18,775 nucleotides of DNA from Coemansia sp. RSA 922 (lineage: Eukaryota; Kickxellomycota; Kickxellomycetes; Kickxellales; Kickxellaceae): positions 1-18,775 of the forward strand of contig JANBQS010000406.1 of NCBI GenBank assembly GCA_027577415.1, read 5' to 3'. Under the pieces are notes generated by a model. The model did not search any database. It was not told the origin of the DNA and saw nothing but the letters and a program-made list of their open reading frames with translations. Shown here one piece after another: positions 7,528 to 14,834 of the stretch. Every line of letters starts with the position of its first letter. The first letter of the stretch is position 1. A program made the position numbers and the translations under genes.

Positions 7528-7543
7528 TCGGTCACGTGACCGA
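7528..7543. promoter_or_regulatory. 16-bp perfect palindrome centred on CACGTG
   Basis: TCGGTCACGTGACCGA is identical to its reverse complement. The centre is the bHLH E-box CACGTG (Cbf1/USF-type), with symmetric flanks that extend well beyond the core. It sits about 300 bases upstream of the ATG at 7839. A strong dimer-binding site is the likely reading; which protein binds is unknown. Confidence 0.55.
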
Positions 7544-7584
7544 AATGTGGGATTGCTCGCTGATGCGATATGTCGATCCTACAG

Positions 7585-7660
7585 AAAGAAAGGCTTTGCT
7601 TAAAGCCGAGGTGTACTTTTCAAAGAAACGCGCCTTTGTCTGTGGATGGGAAACAGTGTT
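7585..7660 (+). repeat. Diverged 76-bp direct repeat, copy 2
   Basis: Second copy of the element at 7225-7300. It is followed at once by a short partial third copy at 7663-7682 (AAAGACGGCTTTGTTTAAAG against AAAGAAAGGCTTTGCTTAAAG). The unit may be a decayed mobile element, a duplicated regulatory segment or part of a noncoding transcript. Confidence 0.7.
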
Positions 7661-7838
7661 AAAAAGACGGCTTTGTTTAAAGATTTGATGTTTGTTAAAT
7701 TATTTGAGGAAAGGGTTTATGTCTCCACCACCTCTGCCCAACACCAGCAATGCATTCCAGACACTCTTTCTTTAGTACATCTACTAATTATTTAAAAAAA
7801 AAAACATCTGTGAACCTCAAAACTATTTAGCAACCACC

Positions 7839-8289
7839 ATGGCCGACTTATTTTACATATTCCAAGCAAGGCCAGACAGTGGCCCAAGTGAGAAGCTTTT
7901 CCGGGGCAATTACAATTATAGCACTCTTATAAAGCACATTGGAAAATGTGTACAATGTTCCAGATCACTATAATGCTGAATACACCATCATTGGTTGCGT
8001 TTGGAACGGCGGCGGGGTAACTGATATTATAGAATTAAATATTGACTCTGATGGCAAGTTTACAAACAGCTCAAATGTCAAGTACATAATGGCCATTCCT
8101 ACAGTACTATATGACAAGCAGGAAACCCTTATGAATAAGCAATTAAATGAAATTTCAGATTCATCGTATTTCAAGTTGCAAATTTTCAAACAATTGGGGT
8201 ACAGTGTCGATGACAAGTCGGCATTGTATAAAACAACTTGGGCCGAATGTGTATTATTGCTACATATCCGGAACCGTGTAGAGGAGTAA
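7839..8289 (+). CDS. Orphan gene, frame-split (intron or frameshift)
   Basis: The ATG at 7839 sits in a perfect ACCACCATGG context, but its frame stops at about 7974 after 45 codons. The next frame is open from 7933 to a stop at 8287-8289 and has no ATG of its own. Two readings join them. The first is a 76-base intron 7888-7963 (donor GTGAGA, acceptor TTCCAG), giving a 124-residue protein. The second is a one-base indel in the AAAA run at about 7943-7946, which would keep the segment SEKLFRGNYNYSTLIKHIG. I favour a real gene because of the start context and over 100 open codons, but cannot decide between intron, sequencing error and early decay. The product is soluble, rich in Asn, Tyr and Ile, with no family I know. 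Sampled codons are AT-rich (rows of 30-38% GC). Confidence 0.5.
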
Positions 8290-8536
8290 GGCGTGTAAGC
8301 TGGTATATCAATTAGCCACCTTTAGCGCACTACGCTAGAGTTGGCCTTCAGCCGACTCGTCTCTAATTGTTTGACCATGTAGACTACCAGTCTGTGGCAT
8401 CCTGGTAGCCAAATGCACTTTATAGGTCTTGAAATGGCGCTAGCTCATTAGTTCAGTCTATTTTACACAACTAGTACCCTTTAGTTAGAATACCAGTGCT
8501 GTTAAATGTTGCTCTATGTTTAAAATATAAATCATT
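8290..8536. other. Spacer with three successive hairpins
   Basis: A 247-base gap between the converging orphan gene (plus) and the coiled-coil gene (minus). Its first third holds three inverted repeats in a row, annotated separately; the rest is AT-rich 3' sequence. I looked for tRNA A and B boxes here on both strands and found none. Confidence 0.5.
8323..8408 (+). other. Triple hairpin downstream of the orphan gene
   Basis: Three potential stem-loops lie head to tail. Stem 1 is TAGCG/CGCTA (8323-8327 and 8333-8337, loop 5). Stem 2 is GAGTTGGC/GCCGACTC (8338-8345 and 8351-8358, loop CTTCA), eight pairs as RNA with one G-U. Stem 3 is CTACCAG/CTGGTAG (8384-8390 and 8402-8408, loop 11). Stem 2 begins on the base after stem 1 ends. 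They start 34 bases after the stop codon, so they could be a structured 3' UTR or a small noncoding RNA. Confidence 0.45.
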
Positions 8537-10066
8537 TCACAAAAATACAGGAGGCTCAAAAGCTGGGGTACTTCTAGTAGTGGCTTTCTGGCTAACTGTA
8601 CAAACAAAGTGAGCCATAGCGGCAATTGAATGACAGCCGTGAATGAAATGTTGAAATGAATAGAGCTCGCTGACAGACACAGACATTTGGCCAGTTCTCC
8701 GCACTAGAAGCACGCCCTCTGTCGCTACTAGCACTCCTGCGCCACATGCCAGCGACTCGGTGCTGATCAACAGTACCAACTTGCGAATGGCCGACTCCAC
8801 TGCTCTATAGTCACATATCCAGTTCAGACTGTATTTCGAGTACTCTGCAACGCATGTAGAAATCGCGCGATGATTGACTGACACAGGTGACATCAGTTGG
8901 TCAGTGTCAAACGCAGTTCCAAATGTGTCGGCGATAGCTATAGGCAAGCTCAACAGTTTGCTTGCACTTTTCGTAGACGAGAATGACAATACTGAGATGT
9001 ATGCGTCAGCGCCGAATCCAGCGACGCCCTCGCGAAGCTCAGCTGAAATATTTTGGCTATCAAGTACTCCTCGCAAGCAAGTCCACACGTCACCAAATAA
9101 TAAGCGCCGAATCCGTTGATTTACTGACTCGCCAGTGCCAACCTCCAGTGCACGACTCGTAAAAATAAACTGCGGAGAAAGCGACTGTTGGAACTGGCGT
9201 CGAGCCTGCTGTGTGGCTTCTGCGAGATCGGAGGTAATTGTAAATGGGCGCTTAGTCGATGGGATTTTGGGCGGCTGGGTGGCGGTTTGGCGCCAGGTCA
9301 AAGCACTCAGAGGCTTTGGTTGAGTGGGTAGTGGCGGCCGAACTCGAGGTCCAGGTGTATTTACGGAAGCACTATTCTCGACTTCTTTAAATGGCGGCAG
9401 TGGTGGTGGTGGTGGTGGAGGCGGCGGCAAAGGTGGAGGTGGTGGTGGCGACGGAAGTGGTGGTGCTAATATAGCTGGGCGTCGAGTATTGTCACCATCG
9501 TACTCCTCGATCTCAACTATTGAAATAGTTTCGGTAGACACGTCGTTTGAATTGTTGCGCCAGGCTCCAGTTCGCTCCAGCAATGACTGACAGGCCATAC
9601 AGGCAAGCTGAGTTTCTATTCGCAATCGTCTAACGCTCTCTTCATGCTCTTGCTCGCACGCCATCAAGCCTGCTAGTGCTTGGTCGACGTCACGCCGAGT
9701 ACCGTCAGCCATCATCTGCGAAAACTCTAGCGCCTCTCGCGCTCGCTGCTTGTCCTTTGTCAGGGACATGAGCGACGGCTTTATAAGTGTTTGGATCCCG
9801 CCGCCACTGCCGTGCTGCAAGAGGCCTGCCAGTCGCGTACTGTCTCGCTCCAGGCTATCGGTGCTGTGCTTATGCGCTTCTTGGGCCCGAGTGTACTTGC
9901 TGCGTAGTGCCTGGTGTCGCTCTGAGAACTTTGCCTGCTCGCTGAGCAGATGCTTTCGCAATTCAATGGCCAGCAGCACCTTGACTCGGTCGTCGTTGCT
10001 GGTCGCCTGCGCCAGAGCCGCGCCAAGTGTGTCCAGTAGCGGATCTCCCGCCGAATTAAAGTGCAT
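8537..10066 (-). CDS. Coiled-coil and polyproline protein, unknown
   Basis: A 509-residue protein with three parts. Residues 20-165 are mostly helical and coiled-coil-like, rich in Glu, Arg, Gln and Leu, broken by a glycine stretch at 86-90 (HGSGGG). Residues 200-275 are proline-rich with a dense polyproline tract at 201-225 broken only by Leu and Ser, followed by PPLPTQP, the kind of sequence bound by profilin, SH3 or WW domains. Residues 280-509 look globular, with a Cys-containing hydrophobic core (for example SAIRKLVLLISTESLACGAG). No named domain is recognised. The polyproline codons form a GGTGGT-type tract on the plus strand (about 9398-9465). It is divergent from MDM12 with 201 bases between starts. 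A cytoskeletal or membrane-trafficking adaptor is inference only. Confidence 0.75.
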   Translation of the reverse strand: MHFNSAGDPLLDTLGAALAQATSNDDRVKVLLAIELRKHLLSEQAKFSERHQALRSKYTRAQEAHKHSTDSLERDSTRLAGLLQHGSGGGIQTLIKPSLMSLTKDKQRAREALEFSQMMADGTRRDVDQALAGLMACEQEHEESVRRLRIETQLACMACQSLLERTGAWRNNSNDVSTETISIVEIEEYDGDNTRRPAILAPPLPSPPPPPPLPPPPPPPPPLPPFKEVENSASVNTPGPRVRPPLPTQPKPLSALTWRQTATQPPKIPSTKRPFTITSDLAEATQQARRQFQQSLSPQFIFTSRALEVGTGESVNQRIRRLLFGDVWTCLRGVLDSQNISAELREGVAGFGADAYISVLSFSSTKSASKLLSLPIAIADTFGTAFDTDQLMSPVSVNHRAISTCVAEYSKYSLNWICDYRAVESAIRKLVLLISTESLACGAGVLVATEGVLLVRRTGQMSVSVSELYSFQHFIHGCHSIAAMAHFVCTVSQKATTRSTPAFEPPVFL

Positions 10067-10267
10067 TTAGTTACATACAATTTGGATAGCAAAGGAAAGG
10101 CAAGCTGCACCAGCCCAAAGAAATCAACGCTCTGCCACAAACATCGTTGACTGATCGACGTCACCATTAATCACTTTACAGTATGGTGTTCCGTGTCCCC
10201 TTTTGCCTTCCCCCAATAATTTTTTTGTACATTTTTTTTAGTAATGCGATTGCTGTGATTCCGTTTA
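10067..10267. promoter_or_regulatory. Divergent promoter of the coiled-coil gene and MDM12
   Basis: A 201-bp gap between two start codons. It has GACGTCAC (a CRE-like site) at about 10157-10164, CCAAT at about 10213, and T-rich tracts before the MDM12 ATG at 10268. Neither gene has room for a private promoter. Confidence 0.5.
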
Positions 10268-10981
10268 ATGTCGTTTCAAATATTCTGGGAAAAGCTCGAT
10301 CGAAAAGTGGCTCTGAGCGTACAGGCGCAACTGAACTCATTCTTTGCTAGCTTGGAGCCGCGACCGTCGTTTTTAGGCGAAATCAGCGTCGAGCAGCTAG
10401 ACTTTGGCAGTGTGCCACCTCAGTTTGAGATTATCGATCTTACGGAGCCATTCCCAGAGTTTTATTTGGCCACCGAGGACGATGTTGTGAGCAGCGCACC
10501 CCGCCCGCTGTCGCCAGCTACGCAGCGTAGCTACTTTGGCTCGCAAGCAGACACGGCATACCAGACACCGATACTGCCAGGCGAGCTTGCCGTTGAGCGC
10601 GGCGAGGATGACATGCAGCTAGTTGCCAAGGTCGAGTACTGCGGTGACATGTCGTTGGTATTACGCACGGAGTTACAACTAAACTACCCAGCAACACAGT
10701 TTGCCAGCTTGCCTGTGACCCTACACATCACAAGGATCGAGTTTTCAGCAACTGCCGTTATTGCCTATTTGCCTGACCGCGTCAACTTGTGTTTTCTTGA
10801 ACCCGAACCGCCACATACCAGCCTTCTGCGCAGCTTTGCCATCCGCACTGAAGTGGGCGATGCTCACCAACATGTGCTTAAAAACGTTGAAAAGCTAGAG
10901 CTGTTTATCACTGAGCAGCTCCGCCAAGCCATAGACGAGGACTTTGTCTTTCCCTCGTACCACTCATTTGAAGCCTTTTGA
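10268..10981 (+). CDS. MDM12: Mdm12, SMP-domain subunit of the ERMES complex
   Basis: The 237-residue product is a compact Mdm12. It starts MSFQIFWEKL (yeast MSFDINWSTL, from memory of the family) and carries the SMP lipid-binding domain across almost its whole length: LDFGSVPPQFEIIDLTEPFPEFY at 44-66 (quoted span), then a variable acidic/Ser loop at 70-113, then MQLVAKVEYCGDMSLVLRT, LQLNYPATQFASLPVTLHIT and the terminal RSFAIRTEVG ... VLKNVEKLELFITEQLR block. Mdm12 bridges ER-bound Mmm1 and mitochondrial Mdm10/Mdm34 and transfers phospholipids between the two membranes. The variable loop is shorter than in many ascomycetes, where Mdm12 often exceeds 270 residues. No TM, as expected. The ATG at 10268 is the family start. 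Confidence 0.93.
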   Translation: MSFQIFWEKLDRKVALSVQAQLNSFFASLEPRPSFLGEISVEQLDFGSVPPQFEIIDLTEPFPEFYLATEDDVVSSAPRPLSPATQRSYFGSQADTAYQTPILPGELAVERGEDDMQLVAKVEYCGDMSLVLRTELQLNYPATQFASLPVTLHITRIEFSATAVIAYLPDRVNLCFLEPEPPHTSLLRSFAIRTEVGDAHQHVLKNVEKLELFITEQLRQAIDEDFVFPSYHSFEAF

Positions 10982-11077
10982 CATGCGAATACTTACTAGT
11001 TGCCCATATTGAGCTTGCACCGACGATAAAGTCGTTGTCATCGTAGGCGAGTACGATAATTTACAATTGGTTGCCTC

Positions 11078-11473
11078 ATGAATCGTTTAACACCTGTATT
11101 TGTTTCTTTTTCAAAGAGGTTGTTGGCAACAAAGCGCACGCCGTGCGACGCTGATAGGCATGCAAATGTGGACACGCCTCAGCCTGTACGTATGAAGAAC
11201 GGAAAGCTACTGCTCTACCTAGTCGTCAGCCCTCGAGCGCAAAGGAGCTGTGTGTCAGGGATCGACGAAAAGGCTGTACACATGCGCATAGCCGCAGCGC
11301 CACACGACGGCGAGGCCAACAATGAGGTCATTGGCTTTGTGGCCAAGCTGCTTGACATTCCAAAGTCTACTATTCGTTTAGTGGCGGGTCAAAGGTCGCG
11401 TTACAAGACAGTAGAGCTGCCACAGGGCATGACGTCAAATGATGTGATAGATATTTTACATTCGCATATATAG
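11078..11473 (+). CDS. DUF167 / YggU family protein (C15orf40-like)
   Basis: A 131-residue protein of the DUF167 family. The domain covers about 38-125: KNGKLLLYLVVSPRAQRSCV strand, the hallmark IAAAPHDGEANNEVIGFVAKLL (91-112 region; family pattern is a pro/asp then GEAN), KSTIRLVAGQRSRYKTVEL and a final helix. The GEAN motif and following helix are the family signature. Its biochemical role is not established. Residues 1-35 are an extension rich in Arg, Lys, Ser and Thr with no acidic residues until 25 (NRLTPVFVSFSKRLLATKR), consistent with a mitochondrial presequence; that location is inference. It lies 96 bases downstream of MDM12 on the same strand, so the upstream region holds MDM12's 3' end and a very short promoter. 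Confidence 0.88.
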   Translation: MNRLTPVFVSFSKRLLATKRTPCDADRHANVDTPQPVRMKNGKLLLYLVVSPRAQRSCVSGIDEKAVHMRIAAAPHDGEANNEVIGFVAKLLDIPKSTIRLVAGQRSRYKTVELPQGMTSNDVIDILHSHI

Positions 11474-11513
11474 CACATCGCACCCAACGAAAAATCAGTT
11501 TTTATGTGTACAA

Positions 11514-11800
11514 TTAACATTCTGGGCAGCAGTTGGCCTCAGTACCAACCCAAGCAATCACTTTTGTGCGCTTGTGAGTGTAAGAGGGCATATAGAATAT
11601 ATATGCAAATGGCGGGCTGGATTACTACTCCCGCCACAATTACCATTTACCTTGCATTCAGTAGGACTGGATAGTCGCCAGGTCATGCTTCTTTTTTTTG
11701 CTCTCAGCCGCCTGGATGGCGCCACGTCTTGTGCTTGCAGTTGCCTTTTGCTACTGGCTAATTTATACGAGTCAAGGTATTTGCTGTATAGACGCCACAT
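11514..11800 (-). CDS. Possible small spliced gene, 68 aa
   Basis: On the minus strand the ATG at 11800 opens a basic, Arg/Lys/Ser-rich sequence beginning MWRLYSKYLDSYKLASSKR. At 11650 an AAG|GTAAATGG donor follows, and an 80-base intron (11571-11650) would end at CACTCACAAG. The next exon (11514-11570) continues in frame for 18 codons to a TAA and ends with a Cys-rich tail (ANCCPEC). The first exon has a mitochondrial-presequence look. The evidence is weak: 18 open codons occur often by chance, and no family is recognised. The unspliced frame reaches 11558. A plus frame at 11574-11822 overlaps and looks noncoding. Confidence 0.3.
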
Positions 11801-12267
11801 AAAAAAACTACTACTGCATTGAAAGGAAATATATTCTGTATAGTTATTCTATACGCCTGCGTGTGCTGCTACAACTCCAAATGCACAGAGCAAGGCTGAA
11901 TGTAGCAGAAAACATGTACTTTATGCGGTTACAGCCTCAGGTAGGACACTGGCAGAATGCAGCAGCTTGGTTTACTTAAGCAACCTGAGCAAGGGCCAAG
12001 TAAGGAAAAAATTTCATATTCGGTGAGGCCTAGCAGCAGCAGCGGCGGCTAGATACCAAAGAAAAAAGCTAACCACCGTAGCATGTGTCGAGTACCTTGC
12101 TTTCGCGCATATTATTTTTTATATACTCGTCCAAGTTGCTACTAACTATTTTCAATTATTTTATTTCCTGGCCAAAGTTGTAACCCTTTCTTTTTTGTAA
12201 ATATCTAGCAACTTGCGGCCGCCAAAGCTATTTTCCCTCTACCTTTTATCTTTTTACCTTTTAAAAA
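11801..12267. other. Long leader/promoter of the MFS gene
   Basis: A 467-base stretch with no ORF I accept. It carries a GCAGCAGCAGCGGCGGC run at about 12029-12048, AT-rich patches, and a T/C-rich tract over the last 100 bases before the ATG at 12268. The left part may also contain the promoter of the possible small minus-strand gene. No clear TATA or CCAAT site stands out. Confidence 0.45.
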
Positions 12268-14334
12268 ATGCCTGTATTTAGTCACCTCGGCATACCCCGC
12301 ATACTCAATCGCTCCTCGCAGGATACAGTGGCAAATAACTGTACTTCAGACAACTATGCTCAGTATACCGAGTCTGAAATGACCGAGTACAATAACACAG
12401 CAAGATACAACTCACCACACGATGTCGAGAACAATAGTCACGCAACTCTAGAAGAGTTTGGCACTGCTACTGAGACTGACAACAATGGTACGCTTAATGC
12501 CGATAACGAGTACTATGAGCGGCGACAGCATAGGTCATATCGGCGCCAGATGGCGCGCACTATCGAGAGATGGCCTCGACGAATGCGCCAGCAGCGACGT
12601 GGCTATACACCAGCCACCACAGCAGTGACTGAGCGCCACTCGCTATTGCCGCTTCCATCGTGGGTGCGCCTGCCATGGAAACGCGTGGAACTAGATAGCA
12701 ACGAGCCCATCCCCCGCTGGGCTTCGTATGCCGTGGTGCTTGCCCTGTCTATATCGTACTTTCTGGCCTTTTTGGACCAAACAATTCTCTCAACGCTTAC
12801 ACCGCGCGTACCCAACGACCAAGAGGATTTGTTTCAAACCTCATGGGTAACATCAGCGTATTTGGCATCTCTGAATGCGTTTATGCCCTTTTATGGCAAG
12901 CTTGCCGATATATTTGGTCCATTACCTATTCTGATTATCGCCCTGCTTATATTCCTTTGTGGTTCTGTGCTATCTGCAGTTTCGGCGACCATGGTGTGGC
13001 TGATTCTGGCTCGTGCGCTAGCTGGACTTGGCGCCGCTGGGCTTATATCCGTAACGCACACTATTACGGCCGAGGTTGGTCCATTGCATGAGCGCGGGCA
13101 GTACATGGGGATCTTGGGTGCAGTGTTTGGGCTTAGTACAACAATAGGTCCACTGGTTGGTGGTCTAGTTGCTGACAACTGGACATGGCGCATATCGTTT
13201 TACATCAATATCCCGTTGGTATGTGTAACGCTAATTGCAGTACTCCTAGTTTTAAAAGTGACGACACAGCCGCTGCCTTTTTCCGAAAAGCTCGCGCGAG
13301 TGGACTTTTTCGGCGCGCTAATGCTGGTAACAGGACTCATCTTGCTATTGTTGGGTCTCAATTGGGGCGGGCGCGTGTATCCATGGGCATCGCCAGTAGT
13401 GCTTATCTGTCTGTGTGTCGGACTGTTGCTGTTTACTGTGTTTGTGTTTATTGAGGCCAAGCTTGCGATAGAGCCCATCATCGACTCGAGGCTGCTTCGC
13501 ATTCGTAATGTAGCACTGAGTATACCGGCTCAGATGTGCGTGGGTGCAGTATTTTTCAACACCACGTTTAATTTGCCCGTATACTACTCGTTCACGCACA
13601 ACAGCAGCGCCTCAGAGTCCGGAGTACGGATGGTGCCTCTAGCTTGTGGCGTCGTGGTATTCTCAATCATATCTGGATGGCTGATCGCTAAACTTAGCGT
13701 GTACCGGCTGGTGGCATGGACAGGCACTGTGACCATGACGCTTGGTGCCGGACTCTTGTGCCTGTTTGACGTGCCTGTTGGCAAGGCTGCGCAGTCATGT
13801 ATCTTGGTGGTCCTGGGAGCTGGCATTGGATGCTGCATCCAGGCGTTTTTGCTTACAGCACAAGCCTCAGTGCGCCCAACGGATCTAGCAGTCACTACGG
13901 CACTGATAACGCTAGCGCAGATGATGGGCGGTATACTAGGACTCGCATTTGGCAACATCGCCTCCGAAAGCAGCACTAAACATTTGTTAAACAGGCTTAT
14001 CGATGTAACACCACAGTACGCAGCCGAGATTCTCAGAGCACAAAATGACGCCAACGAAATCTGGAAAATGCACTTGCCGCATGACATCCGGCGGAGTATT
14101 ATCGCGGCGTACTCCAAGGGCCTTCAGCACAACTTTATTTTGATTACATGCTTGGCCGCTGTGTCGGCTGTATTGGCAGCAGGCCTGCAGCGGGTGTCGC
14201 AGCATAAAACACCACCGGCTTTGGACGTCGATATGAGCGGGCCAACGACTTATCATAGCGAAGCTGGTGAGTTTGCTCGCCACGGCTTGGATCTCAGTCG
14301 GTTGGGCGAGGAGGAAAGTGCGCTAGGATGGTGA
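12268..14334 (+). CDS. MFS transporter, DHA2 (14-TM drug:H+ antiporter) type
   Basis: A 688-residue major facilitator with a long hydrophilic N terminus (1-150, Asn/Thr/Glu-rich, then RRQ and RRMRQQRR basic clusters). TM1 begins at about 152 (WASYAVVLALSISYFLAFLDQTIL, motif D with Asp170). Motif A is GKLADIFG at 210-217, motif B LARALAGLGAAGL at 247-259, and motif C GAVFGLSTTIGPLVGG at 284-299, diagnostic of drug antiporters. DNWTWRISFYINIP at 303-316 is typical of 14-TM fungal members. Further TMs follow to about 640, with the family's HLPHDIRRSIIAAYSKGLQHNF loop before the last TM. It exports a toxic or metabolic solute, or moves one across the vacuole, against protons; the substrate cannot be read. 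No secondary-metabolite cluster surrounds it. Confidence 0.9.
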   Translation: MPVFSHLGIPRILNRSSQDTVANNCTSDNYAQYTESEMTEYNNTARYNSPHDVENNSHATLEEFGTATETDNNGTLNADNEYYERRQHRSYRRQMARTIERWPRRMRQQRRGYTPATTAVTERHSLLPLPSWVRLPWKRVELDSNEPIPRWASYAVVLALSISYFLAFLDQTILSTLTPRVPNDQEDLFQTSWVTSAYLASLNAFMPFYGKLADIFGPLPILIIALLIFLCGSVLSAVSATMVWLILARALAGLGAAGLISVTHTITAEVGPLHERGQYMGILGAVFGLSTTIGPLVGGLVADNWTWRISFYINIPLVCVTLIAVLLVLKVTTQPLPFSEKLARVDFFGALMLVTGLILLLLGLNWGGRVYPWASPVVLICLCVGLLLFTVFVFIEAKLAIEPIIDSRLLRIRNVALSIPAQMCVGAVFFNTTFNLPVYYSFTHNSSASESGVRMVPLACGVVVFSIISGWLIAKLSVYRLVAWTGTVTMTLGAGLLCLFDVPVGKAAQSCILVVLGAGIGCCIQAFLLTAQASVRPTDLAVTTALITLAQMMGGILGLAFGNIASESSTKHLLNRLIDVTPQYAAEILRAQNDANEIWKMHLPHDIRRSIIAAYSKGLQHNFILITCLAAVSAVLAAGLQRVSQHKTPPALDVDMSGPTTYHSEAGEFARHGLDLSRLGEEESALGW

Positions 14335-14834
14335 AACTAATTAGTATGTACTTCTTGTATTCAATTGATAATCAAATTTGGTTTATAGTGATCAATCTGT
14401 GTATCTGGCTCCCATCGCCATGTATGCCCAAATGCGCACTTGCATATGTATCTGTTTGCAGCATCGTGAGAGCGCTTGCACATTTTCAGCCTCCCCTTCG
14501 TGTCGATCGATTCTGCCTTGTTCTCCCTTTTTGGTGCGCATGGACCACCCACGCTCGTCCCTCTTCTTTATTTTATTTTTCTACTCTATGGTGATTCACC
14601 ATCATCGAGCGACCTCGTTTCTGCTTTTGGACAGACAGCTGTCCACATGTCTGCCAAAATCGACAGAAAGAGAAAAGGCACAGAGGCGATCACGCGGGAC
14701 GGAGCCGTGTTTAAAAAGATGAAAGGGGGAAGCTGAAATCCCTCCGTCAGATCTCAGCTCTCTTGCTTTTTTTTCTCTTCATCTACATATTTTATTTATT
14801 GTATTATTATTTCTAGCTCACAACTATCAAGATA
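14335..14834. other. Leader and promoter of the small coiled-coil gene, with upstream ORFs
   Basis: A 500-base region between the MFS stop and the ATG at 14835. It holds two overlapping upstream ORFs with ATG starts: 14588-14725 (about 45 codons) and 14647-14736 (29 codons), in different frames. A 6-bp inverted repeat ATGGTG/CACCAT (14588-14602) coincides with the first. The last 80 bases are T-rich and end in TTTCTAG followed by 18 bases before the main ATG, which resembles a 3' splice site; I see no good matching donor. The wider open frames (14328-14594, 14378-14722, 14476-14736) look like chance. Confidence 0.45.
14647..14736 (+). CDS. Upstream ORF encoding a basic 29-aa peptide
   Basis: An ATG-initiated 29-codon frame that ends in TGA 98 bases before the next gene's start. 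The peptide, starting MSAKIDRKRKG, is strongly basic with KKMKGG near its end. It reads like a nuclear-localisation-type sequence. It may be a translated uORF that tunes the main ORF, or a chance frame. Evidence is limited to its start, composition and position. Confidence 0.3.
   Translation: MSAKIDRKRKGTEAITRDGAVFKKMKGGS

Larger units (their letters stand above)
6939..7838. other. Repeat-bearing noncoding spacer between two orphan genes
   Basis: This 900-base stretch has no convincing ORF on either strand. It separates two divergent unrecognised genes and should hold both promoters. It contains a diverged 76-bp direct repeat (7225-7300 and 7585-7660), a short third copy (7663-7682), a 7-bp inverted repeat AGGAACC/GGTTCCT (7426-7432 and 7453-7459), a 6-bp hairpin CAATGC/GCATTG inside the first repeat edge (7219-7238) and a 16-bp palindrome (7528-7543). 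It is AT-rich with purine-rich runs. I see no terminal inverted repeats or transposase remnant. Confidence 0.6.

Noticed and set aside
11426..11440. TGACGTCA CRE-like octamer
   Set aside because: It lies inside DUF167 coding sequence, so a regulatory role is not supported.
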